Shown: piece after piece, positions 12,061 through 23,100 of the stretch | Position numbering within the stretch: the stretch's first letter is position 1 | Layout: every line of letters begins with the position of its first letter | Assembly (NCBI GenBank): GCA_013398295.1 | Contig: VZSF01008841.1 | Coordinates: 62,001-126,000 of the forward strand | DNA length: 64,000 nucleotides | Origin: Chionis minor | Lineage: Eukaryota; Chordata; Aves; Charadriiformes; Chionididae | Direction of reading: 5' to 3' | Translations under genes and position numbers: made by a program | The notes under the pieces: model-generated | The model's input: only the letters and a program-made list of their open reading frames with translations | Databases searched by the model: none | What the model was told of the DNA's origin: nothing

Positions 12061-12635
12061 CTCTCTTCAACTGTGACCACAGATGTTGTGATTTTGTGCA
12101 TGGATTTGTTGTGGTCTAAGCCCAGCCTGCAGCTAGGACTATGCAGGTGCAGTTCTCCCCCAGAAGGGCAGGGAGAAGAGGGAGAAAAGGAGGGGAAAGG
12201 GAAAACACCTTGTGCGTTGAGATAAAAACAGTTTAATGGGAAAATAACAGTAACAATAGTGACCCAAGTCGCTCTCACCACTGGGTGGACTGGTGCCTTC
12301 CCTAGCAGCAACCATGAGCACCCGCGCACCGGCGAAGCCCGTTTCTCTACTGCGCATGGTGTCTGTGGTACGGAACATCGCACTGGCCGGTCCGTCGCTC
12401 TGGCAAGGCTCCTTTTCAGCCTCTACCAGAAGCTGAAAAAAGTCCTTGAAAAATATAAACAACACCCGGCAACAACTAAAACAACAGGCATTATCGACAC
12501 TCCTTCCATACCACATCTGAAACACAGCAGCCACTAGAGAGAAAATCAACTCTGTCCCAGCTGAAATCAGGACAGGATGAAGAGTACTGAGGAATTAACC
12601 TTCTTTTTAAACAAAGAATATTGATTACTTACTTG
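12015..12635. repeat. Copy A of exact 621-bp tandem duplication
   Basis: This block reappears base for base (offset 622) at 12637-13257 after a single N. An exact repeat joined by one N is the signature of overlapping contig ends placed side by side instead of merged. It should probably be collapsed to one copy. Confidence 0.9.
12107..12574 (-). mobile_element. Solo-LTR-like ERV element, minus strand (LTR 3, copy A)
   Basis: Read on the minus strand it starts TGTCCTGATTTCAGCTGGGA and ends CCACAACA, canonical TG..CA ends. Flanks are GGATT on one side and GGATG on the other, a probable 4-5 bp target-site duplication. An ATTAAA polyadenylation hexamer (minus strand, 12232-12237) lies upstream of a TTTTATCTCAACGCACAAGG block shared with LTR 1. 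The central part is CpG-rich and differs from LTRs 1 and 2. No retroviral coding sequence flanks it, so it is a solo LTR. Confidence 0.8.
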
Positions 12636-12636
12636 N
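12636..12636. other. Single-N join
   Basis: A lone N separates the two identical 621-bp copies. It is a placeholder of the assembler rather than an uncertain base. Confidence 0.9.
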
Positions 12637-13257
12637 AAAAAACACCAAAAAAACCCCCCAAAAAAACAACCCAAAACCAACCCTCTCTTCAACTGTGACC
12701 ACAGATGTTGTGATTTTGTGCATGGATTTGTTGTGGTCTAAGCCCAGCCTGCAGCTAGGACTATGCAGGTGCAGTTCTCCCCCAGAAGGGCAGGGAGAAG
12801 AGGGAGAAAAGGAGGGGAAAGGGAAAACACCTTGTGCGTTGAGATAAAAACAGTTTAATGGGAAAATAACAGTAACAATAGTGACCCAAGTCGCTCTCAC
12901 CACTGGGTGGACTGGTGCCTTCCCTAGCAGCAACCATGAGCACCCGCGCACCGGCGAAGCCCGTTTCTCTACTGCGCATGGTGTCTGTGGTACGGAACAT
13001 CGCACTGGCCGGTCCGTCGCTCTGGCAAGGCTCCTTTTCAGCCTCTACCAGAAGCTGAAAAAAGTCCTTGAAAAATATAAACAACACCCGGCAACAACTA
13101 AAACAACAGGCATTATCGACACTCCTTCCATACCACATCTGAAACACAGCAGCCACTAGAGAGAAAATCAACTCTGTCCCAGCTGAAATCAGGACAGGAT
13201 GAAGAGTACTGAGGAATTAACCTTCTTTTTAAACAAAGAATATTGATTACTTACTTG
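12637..13257. repeat. Copy B of exact 621-bp tandem duplication
   Basis: Identical to 12015-12635, beginning in the A6-CACC low-complexity tract and ending at TACTTACTTG, after which unique sequence follows. The second LTR copy inside it (12729-13196) has no independent support as a separate insertion. Confidence 0.9.
12729..13196 (-). mobile_element. LTR 3, copy B (probable assembly duplicate)
   Basis: Exact copy of the LTR at 12107-12574, including the same flanking bases. Two real insertions could not share identical flanks, so this copy should not be counted as a second element. Confidence 0.8.
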
Positions 13258-14269
13258 TAATAAATACTTCTAAATGTCTACTACTTTATTTTTTTTAAAA
13301 AGTGGAGTGCAGATAATCTCTCCGTGTAATACTGTATAGTATGCAAAATTATTTCAGTATGCAACTGAAATATAATAGCTACTCTATTTATTTTAGAACT
13401 TATTTCACTGTACATGCAGACTGGCAAAATTTTTCCCCCATAGATATGTATGAAAGATGAATGCATAAAATGAGCTCGGGCATTTGGAAGAGAGAGCTGC
13501 CAAAATAATCTCAAGGCAAAGGTCAGCGTAATAAGAAGGTAATTTATAAATGGATTTGGATTCATCAAAAAATAAGAAAATCAGTTTCTTCCTCCTTTTC
13601 TTAAACTAGTAGAGAAATGAAAGGAACAACCTAGCCATCTAAATGCAATTTTTCTCAGGTTATTATCTTATTAGTCTCATAATCTGCAATTTCTCACTCA
13701 CTAGACAGGTTAAGTCATCTATTCAACAGAGAAAACCCAGTAGGAATGAAACATTGAGCATCAATAGTATGAATTTTAGGAGCTGTACAGGAATTAAACC
13801 TCAGATGAACCTCTACAGCTCTTATTTTCTCTCACAAACCTCTTCTACTTAAACACACCAACTCAGCCTTCAGTTTTAAAGCTGCGGGCTCTCTACCATA
13901 CTGGATAAGAAGTTCATCTCCCTGAAAACCTTGCCTTGCGCTGAACCACCTACACTGTCCCTGGGGCACGGATGGTTCTGAAGGGCTGAATCAGAGCCCT
14001 GGGAAGAGAGTCAGAAAGACGTGAGACAGTCAGAAAGCAGCCTGTACCCAAAGCTTAGGGAAGGCGTACGATGTCACTAACTGTGCTTTGTATACACGAC
14101 GTGTGAGGGTACACACATCAGTACCCTGCTACCTCTGAGCCTCTCTATCAACCCTGATGGATGGTAATTTGGTTCTAAAAACCAGCAGTGGAGCTACATT
14201 CGGAGCTCAAGTTCTTTTCAGGCTATTAATAACCATGAGATTTTTTTTAACTCATCCATTCTATTTTTG
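13258..14269. other. Unassigned sequence
   Basis: No gene, repeat family or RNA recognised. It is AT-rich with a few moderately GC-rich patches near 13.95-14.1 kb. Confidence 0.45.
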
Positions 14270-14535
14270 AAACTCTTCGTACCTTTGGGCTCTGAAATAT
14301 CCCATTGCAATTCCACAGTTCAATTACACATTATATGAAAAATACCCCCTTTTGTTTGGTTTTAATTTGCTAATCAAAATTTGATTGGATGTCAACAGTT
14401 CTTTTCACCAGTGAAAAAGTGAGTAATTACACCAGCGTTTAAAATGTTTCAGAGAGGTCCCTCTCAAATGAGAATTCATACCAACATGTATCTCTCACTC
14501 CTTAGGAGAATCCTCCATCTTTTCGGTAGTAACCT
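14270..14535 (-). mobile_element. Old CR1/L3-like LINE relic
   Basis: The plus strand resembles the antisense of an ancient CR1-type LINE. Cues are CAATTCCACAGTTCAATTACAC, TTTTGTTTGGTTTTAATTTGCT and GATTGGATG in the expected order. Similarity is recalled rather than aligned and the copy is strongly diverged, so the boundaries are rough. Confidence 0.45.
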
Positions 14536-17500
14536 TCAACTACAGGACACTTGATAAAATCTGAATGTTTCAGTTTAAGTAATAAACTTATTAAAGTGAT
14601 GTGTTGACCCAGGAAAAAGAGTGCTGTACTTATTTCAAATTTTCATTTAAAAGAATATGTTATCAAACCTGATAATGTTATTGTTTTAAAAAAAAATGCA
14701 GAGAAAAAGAGGATTGAATATTCTGAAATGCCAACTCAGCATGGCCACAGGAATCTAAGGAATCTGCGGGATTTTTTGTACATCAGAGCTTTGATCACCC
14801 ACCTCCTAACTACACATTACATTTTCTGTATGTTCTTTCTACATCATAGGCTACAGACTCAGCTCTGTGCTTTTATAAAGTTTTACTTTCGCTTTAACCA
14901 AGTTACCCAAGCACAAACACTCAACAGTATCTGAGCTGTCCAATTTAAAACAAAGTAGAGCCAGTAGTTTAAAGAGCTAAAAAAATTGATTACAGCAAAA
15001 CCAATTTTTGTTGGAGCACAAACAGCACTGTGCCTGAATTCAGAACAGTTCCTTGATGAATTATTTTCAACCCATGGTAAGTATAACTGCACACATTTCC
15101 CTTCAACTAAGAAGTGGTTATAATCGTATTACAGCAGAAAAATACATTTCACCCTTTTTCTGTATAAACCAGTTTAACACACTTTTATTTCATCTGGTAA
15201 TTTTTTTTAAATTGCTTTTTGGCAAGCCCAATTTAAAATTTATGATCCTAATAAACTGCAACTTTTTTTTAAAGACCAAACACAAATTCTGAACCTTAGA
15301 GAAAAAAGTCCGCAACTCCTCTACAGAACCTTAGTTTTAGAAGCTTCTGCTAATCAATCCTCCTATAATTTAACCCAAGATGGGCGTACAGAACATAGGC
15401 TGACCGGTGATATATGCTTCCTATTTTGCTGTTCATCTAACCATTAACAGTAACTACAATAGAACACAGGAATGATAAAGACCAGGTACTCATTGAACTG
15501 TAAAATCCAACACTGTTTGCCAAGGGGCAAGGGCTGGGGGAATCCATTACCAAAATAGCGCTGCAACTAACAGTACTACATATAGCATGTCAGCTTGGCA
15601 AACCATACCCCCATAAGGTGTTTTGTTTTTCTTTATCAATGGAAGGACCTTATTAGGGGTAGCTCTAATTATAATGACTTTTTTTTATTAAAATGAGTGA
15701 AAAGAATCACTGTTCTGATGTAAACAAGCTGAAACTTTTCTATCTTATAAATTGTGCTCTCTAAATAAGTGAAAAAAATTTCTTTACAACCTGAATCAAA
15801 GAAGATGTTTCTTTAGTTGGTTTCCTGCCAATTAACCAGCTTCTGCTTTTATTTATACAAGGATCTCAAATTACAAACAAACTCTCCTAACAGCTGCACA
15901 CTCATAAAACTTGCATTTCTCTTTGTTTTTGAAGCACATTTCAGGGCCGAAATCTTAACTGTAACTTAAATGATAATCAAAGTTCCAAATCAAATGCTAC
16001 CATCACTATATTGAAAAAAGAAATGACAGATCTCATGGTATTGCTGCGTTGCTTTAACTTTATCAAAGTGATCACGGGAATGTACTGATGAACTTGAACG
16101 TGCTGATCCAAACCACAAGGCATTAACAGGAATGCACTTGGTACACTTAGCAGATTAAGGTCCACCTTCTTTGTTACAGTAAGAGCAAATGCTTGAATTC
16201 CCTCATCAAATGTAAAGAACAGTGGTTTTTAAATCTATTTTAACCCAGTATTATAAAACAGAGGGTGATAATTTTAACAATAAATTCAGTAACATCAGCC
16301 CTAAGCCCCTTGGGTCTCATTTGCTATAGATACAGCTTTTACCAAGTAAAACGCTACAAGAACACTAATATACCCTCTAGAAGAAAATTATTTTATATAT
16401 AAGGCCCATAATATATGCCCTTCTAATACGGAAAGAAAAATACTATTATGTTTTGTCATAGCTGAAGACAAACAAAAAGTTTATAGTAGTATCTTCCACT
16501 AAAACAGAGCTAAAGTTCTTTAAAAGACGTATACTTAAACACATACATAATTGTTTTTCAACACTTGCTAAAGACTGAAAGGATCCTAAGTCAGCTTTAA
16601 GTGGTCAGAACAAAACATCTTTATCAAAACAGAAAGCATTAAAAATGTATTTATAAGATAACTTGTTTGTTGTCAATTCTGATTTTTACTAGAATTACGG
16701 GTGCGTTAGTATAAAATTAAGAAAAGAGACTTTTTTTTGTCATTGATTTTATACAGTCTTACTTTCATTTTTTTGTTTAAACATATGACAGTTTTCTATA
16801 TAAAGGTTACCCTTAAAAACGTGAGTCACACAGACTCTCCCTTGCATGATCTACTGTCTCACAAAAGAAGTTTTAACTCCCAAAGGAAAAATAATGTAAT
16901 TACTAAAGCAAAACAGCAAGTTGTTAGGATGAACAATGTTAACTGAAGGAATCCTGATAAACACAGACATTTCCTTTTAGAATTCTTGGAATGCTGTGGA
17001 ATTGCAGTCATAACTGGTATATGTTTTAGAAGATGCTTGGTAAAACTGATCAACAATGAAGAATTTTCAAGTAACATAATCTAAGGTCTGCTACCAGTTT
17101 TGTTTCCTTGTTTCTGTAGCTTTAAATTTCTACCAACTATAAAGTATTTCTTTTTGCTGCTTGTGAATTTTTGACTGCTTAAACTGATTAAATATTCAAT
17201 TTCATCATTGTTTTCTATATGTTCAAAATAACATCTAAAACTGTGGCTAATTTTACAAGACAAATACTGAAAATCATCATCATCATCTATACTGTAATTG
17301 CTCTTACCAAGTCTAATGATTATTAATGATGCAGACAGAGAAATAGATTCTATAAAATTATGCGATGATAGCAAAATGGTAACATTTAGTCAATTATACC
17401 AGCTATTTTCTGACTCCTAACATTTTGTTCACTCAATCAGGCTGGAAAAATCCATTTCTTATCATGGTATAATGATACAGTAAAGACAACGTCAAGTTGA

Positions 17501-18937
17501 TATTCAAGAGACTGAAATAACCTTCAGAAAAGTAGATTCAGTAGAAGATATTCTACCAAATGCCAGACAAACGCTGAGATTCTGTATCAGAGCTGCTCCA
17601 CAAAATATTGTCTGTACTGGCCAATTCAGAATGCTAAATTTTAAAATTTAGTTAATAAATAAAGGTTCAAAAGACCAAGTCAGCCCATATCAAAGTTATC
17701 AAAGACTCTAAAGGACTCTGATCAAACAACAGATGAAGCATACATGATGTCCTTTTATCCTCAGACCTCCTCCTGCAATACTGAAAAAACCAAAACAACA
17801 ATAACAAAAAAGCACTTGCAAAATTAGCTACCCAAATGTGCGTGTCTTTGGAGGGCTTCAGTTAACTACGCTTTACATAATTCCCATCTGGTATCCTCAA
17901 AAGCAAAAATAACAGTATTCTCAGTTGTCACTCATGGCAACTACTTTATCAGCAACTGTCTGCTACTTTAAAAGACTTTCAAAGTGTAAAGGGAACTCCA
18001 CGAAACAAGAAACGTACAGAGGGAGTTTTTGATCGGCAGGTTGATTTCTTCATATGTGAGACTAGTAAAGATCATGGAACATTTTTCAGTCTAAATTTGA
18101 CGAGAAAATTATCATGGATAATTCACGCACAATTCTGTAGCCATATAAAAACTTACTCTAATACATATAATATCTAAACCCAGTATTTAAATAACAGCAC
18201 AGGGTAGGAGGAGGCAGTAACGACAGCAAGAGTGATAACAGCTACCGGCATTTCAAGAGATGCAGAAACTCTAATATCCTGAATATGGAGCACGCAGGGT
18301 ATGTGACACTGAGCGAAAAGCTCCGGCTGATAGCCCTCAGGACAGAAAGCTGAGGTTTCTATAGCCCAACATCTAGAAACACTTTTCCCAGTCTAACCTC
18401 TTATTGCTCCAAGTTCATTAAGTACACTCCACACAACTGAATTTGCAGAAGACTCTCAAAATTCGAACCATACACAGGATTTCTGACAGCAGAAAAAAAG
18501 CCCCTAAAACTGCATTTGCGCTTTTGATACACTCATATAATAATTTAAAAAAGCACAAGTGTAAAAGCTCAGAAGTCTTGCTAATCTCTGAAGCTGCTGC
18601 AAGCTTTTTTGCTGAGGTTTTCCATACCCACCTCCCCAGCAGATACCTCAGCTATTCACCACCATTTTACCCATGCTCTCAACTATGTTGTTCTCTACAA
18701 AGCAGTATTTCTTCTTCTAACAACCTTGGTTTTTCACATTACTCCAAGAAAAAAAAACTAAGACTATTAGATTTTTTCTACAAGATGAAGTAACAAGTCT
18801 TCATTTCAGAAATAAAAATCATGACTGAAAGCCTTAAATTATCTTTATTTACTCGAGCAGTCATACAATATCTTTGCTAATGCTGTCTCACTATGGATGT
18901 TTTTAAAACCTTTAGCAAAGAAAAGAAGCTTAAGTAC
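14536..18937. other. Unassigned AT-rich DNA
   Basis: No gene can be supported. The sequence has many short A/T runs, an ATC trinucleotide run near 17.28 kb, and open frames under 120 codons that look random. Confidence 0.45.
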
Positions 18938-18975
18938 CTTTATCTTTCTTTTATTCTCATTTCTGATTTGGATAC
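18938..18975 (-). other. Candidate 38-nt exon (speculative)
   Basis: On the minus strand, AAACTCTTTTTAG is a strong acceptor. It is followed by 38 nt open in one frame (IQIRNENKRKIK after two leading bases) and an AAAG/GTACTT donor of middling quality. Its phase does not join directly to the candidate at 19505-19557, so at least one of them is false or another exon intervenes. Confidence 0.12.
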
Positions 18976-19504
18976 CTAAAAAGAGTTTGGACCTCCTGTT
19001 TGTAGACATTACACACTATGAGGATGAACAATAATTTACTTTGCATATTCATAACTTACAGTTTGAGTTCCATTTTGGTAATAAGTTGTTTTATTTTACT
19101 CTAAGTCAGTTTTAGGCTTATTAATGAACATAGAAAATACACTGAATAAAAAGCTGTGAATATGACAAGTATAAATGTTTCAAGGAAGAAGAAATTGGGA
19201 AAATCACAGTCTACAATAGTAAAAAGGAGTGTTTTTTGTATCTACTTTAGAATATGCCATATGCTTATATCCTCCATGGAAATGTTAGCGATCCTGACAT
19301 TGAGATGATGCCTTAGTTAACTGCTGTTATATTTTTACAACTATACACTTGGAGAGAGAAATGATTTGCTTATTTGAAACTAGAAAAAATATTTCCAACT
19401 CTGCATCCAGCAATACCAGACAGGTTCAAGCCTAGAGAGATCAAGTAGACTTGAACAGAAGTTATTCAGAAAATGGCATTTTGGCTGATTGAGAAGATCA
19501 GTAC

Positions 19505-19557
19505 CTGGTAATTAAGGACATTACGAGCTATTGTAACGACACCACAAACATCATGAG
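19505..19557 (-). other. Candidate 53-nt exon (speculative)
   Basis: The minus strand has a very good acceptor (pyrimidine-rich CTGTTCTCCTGCATCTCAG), then 53 nt and a CCAG/GTACTG donor. After two leading bases it reads HDVCGVVTIARNVLNYQ and ends in phase 0. The candidate at 20124-20158 ends with one spare base, so the two join in frame. The same frame is also open through the presumed intron upstream, which weakens the case. Confidence 0.18.
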
Positions 19558-20123
19558 CTGAGATGCAGGAGAACAGGGCACATTCATCTATGAGAAGAGT
19601 TGCACACACGCGCAGGCAGGCCTTGGTCTGGACACGGCGTAGGACACGTAGGCAAACAAATGCACACGCAGTCAACATTACAGTAGTAACAGTGGAGTGT
19701 CAAAGCTACATTTTAACGTAGTGGAGAGAAAAGCAAGATCGTATGGTTTATATGGCTTAGGAATATTGTCAGTAAGAAAAGGAGATAACAGAATGGCCTG
19801 TAGAGAAATTGTATGATCTGGGATCCCTAAAAGCTAGATAGGATAGCAGAGACGGGAAAACGGGCCTTCTGGCTTGTGAGTAATCTAGACCACCCTATAA
19901 CCACCTAAAGATGTCGCTGAAATGTTTCCATATTCTTTAAAAAAAGTACTATAACACACTTGTTAATAAGAAAGAAATTACAGTAATGCTACTACTTTCA
20001 GCTTTACCTCCTGTCATGGTTGCATCATAAACACAGAACAAGAGTCATGCACCAAAGACTTACATTTCAAACACTGCCCTTAACATCTAAAAAGACAAAC
20101 AAAAGGCAAGAAAATGAACTCAC

Positions 20124-20158
20124 CAAGTTCATCATCATGAACAAAAAAGCTCCCTTTC
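20124..20158 (-). other. Candidate 35-nt exon (speculative)
   Basis: On the minus strand an AAGCTCCTAG acceptor is followed by 35 nt and a GTGAGTTC donor. After one leading base, one frame reads KGSFFVHDDEL with one base left over. This phase matches the candidate exon at 19505-19557. The peptide looks like coding sequence but I cannot name a family. A second frame is also open, so coding status is not proven. Confidence 0.18.
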
Positions 20159-23100
20159 CTAGGAGCTTCTGTGGTTAGGTGAAGCTTCTCCACAGTCCGT
20201 GCTTAGCCTATGAGTTCTCATTTAACCCTCCCTGGTAACTTAATGAGGGGCAAAGCTTCCAACAGGGGAGACAAAAAAAGCCACCCATTTTCTGGGAGAG
20301 AATAAAATCAGCACACTCTTCTGCGGTACACAACCCCAGCTGCGCAACTCTGAGCTGGATCAGGACCACAGCAATCTTTACGCAAACCCAAGCCAGCCAG
20401 AGTCCTTTCAATCCCATACAGTATGACATACCCCAAACATTCAGAAAGCATATTGAGAACCTGCAATCAAAAAATCTCAGGCACTTAAATATCTGAACAG
20501 TTATGTGGCATCATCAATTCTAGAAATCCCTCAGATGAGCAGAGCACATCCAAGAGCTCTCTTTGTTAGGTAACAGTTGAAGTCTCCTGCTTCAGTCAGT
20601 TGATAGTTGAGCAAGTAAACAGGTCTGATAAACCCCCTTCTGAAATTCTAGTGAAAGCCCCTGCTATTGCCAATATTTTAGCATAACCACTGTAAAGAAA
20701 AACTTATAATGAAACAGGCTCTGGTTCAAAGAAGCTAAAAAAAGGTGACAAAGACATTCGAGGATCTATCAGTGTAACTTTAAGGGCGATACACATTACA
20801 GCTCTACAACAGCATAGGACCAAAAAGATCACCTTCCTAGGTACCATAAAACTCGTGCAGCGTAACTTTGTAAAAAACTTAGTGCAACCAGAAACACTCC
20901 AGCTATATGTGAGCTCTCTCAGAAACACAAGGTTGCTTCTGAATGCTGGAGGCAAGCACGGCAGCAACAATTTATCTCTGGTCGTCTCAGCACGACCGGC
21001 TGGTTTGCACTGCCTGAAAGGGACAAGACTCGCCCTTAAACAGCTTCTTTGTGGGCTGTTCTTCAGAACTGAAGGTATTAATTTCCTCCTCTGCTAAAGT
21101 ACATTGTCCAAGTAAGATATTCTGCCTCAGTCAGTAAAACGTGTATATATTCTAGTATCTAACATACTTCAGCATATGGTGCCTTGCTGCAATTGGGCTT
21201 ACTTCAAGCCAGTGACATACATTCAACATAAACCTTCTACAGGACAAACATGTCAGTGAGAAAATAACTTGCAGCAGCTTTGTGACTAAAATTACCCTTT
21301 GCATATTGAACACAGAAGAACAGTAGTAAACTAAATCAGTTGTAATTTGAAATGTTGTGAGAATAATACCTTTAAGGTCTTTTATTTCAAGAAGAAACAT
21401 TTCTGGAAATTTTAGTATGCACACTTTCAACAAACCTCAATATCGTGTATTGAACAGGCACGGTGGAAGTTAAAAATTCAGTACATTCAGAAAAACACAG
21501 TGTTTGAATTTAAGAATATGTGACCACAGCAAGGCATACTAAAGTTATGGTTACAGAAAACCGTCCCTGTTTTTCAAAGTTACTGATGCAAATGGATTCT
21601 TTTCATTTATGCATTAACATTTTGCAGCAAAACCAACAGCTGCTGCTGATTACTCACATGAGAAGTAGTTTCCTAAAATTAATGATACTTAAACCGGAAA
21701 GACATAACTGCTTCATTAATATAACTTTTGCTTCAAGTCATTACTATTTAAAGTGTGAGCACAGAATTCCAAGACTATAAAAATCGAACTAGAAATTGAA
21801 GCATCATGCACTTAAAAAATATTACTAATGCTCAATTTTTAAGAGCAATGAAAACAGAGAGGAAGTACTAGCAAAAACTGGCTATTTACCTACTCTTCTG
21901 TTTATAAGTACTGTGAATCATCACGTCCTCAAGCACGCAGTAAAAAGTTGTGTTCATTGTACCTCACTGCTCTCTCCCTCTGTACAGCCACGAATGATGC
22001 AACGGGATACTGGCACGAGAGCATCTTGCTGCTTGTAGATCGAAGGAAGGGACGAAGCCTTGAAGATTTGGATTAGCACACTTATGTCGGACATTTTTTC
22101 TAGCTATAAACACATTCGTGTGGAAAAAACCTGTCTTGAAAGATACTTGGATATAAAAAGAGTGCTTAAAGATATGAAAAGAACTTGTCCTTAGCAAAGG
22201 GGCTGGGTAGAGCACATCATGTGAAAAAGATGAGCGTTGCTTTTACCATCTGGGGCACACACAGTTTTGGAAATATAATTAGGTATTTTTAAGGCATTTC
22301 ATACAACTAAACACTTCTTATTTATCTGTGAAAAAATATTTAAATTTCTAAAATAAGGCACTGTACCACTGGAAAGGAATTAAAACGACATATATTCATG
22401 AAGTACATATTATGACAGAATTTTCAAGTCATTGCTCAAAGTTCACAGCTAAAAGCTTGTTTATTTCCCTACAGTGCATAATTAATATATTGTCTTATTT
22501 TAATAGTGAAGAAGTGAGAGTGACATCTCATGAATTATTTTTTAATTCAGAAGGTTAATAAAATCATTGCATAAAAGTACAGTGCAATTAGCATTATATA
22601 CAAATGGTGCAAATATAAAAAAATGTAAGTTCTAAGACAGTCACATGTAAAAAGGAGAATCTGATTAACTACTTATTGCCTACAAACCTAGCTAAGTTTT
22701 TGTACATTAAATTACCCATCAAACTTAGCTAAGTTTATATAAGCATTAACTTTTCTCATCAAAATAAAGCAGTTGCTACCCAGTAAGATTAGATTCTCTA
22801 GGAAAGCAAGCAAAAAGCATAGATGCAAAACAAGTTTAAAACAAGAAAATAACTAAATACAAATTTAGTTTGCTGATACAATTAAAATATTATGAACCCT
22901 TGTTAGTACGGTAAGACAGTTAAAATTTTTCACTGTTTCAAATTATTGAAAGACTGATAGTCTAATTTTTTCTACTTCATGTCTCATTAAAGACGATGTT
23001 CTCAATCTTTCAGCAGCTTAATAAAATATTTACGTATCTTCTCATTAGCAAGAAGATGAGTATAAAAAGGTACCTGTCAGAATATTAATCTAAAGACATC

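Noticed and set aside
11952..13171. Pairs of identical 92-143 codon frames on both strands
   Set aside because: They lie in LTR 3 and its assembly duplicate. They are not retroviral gag, pol or env and carry no known domain.
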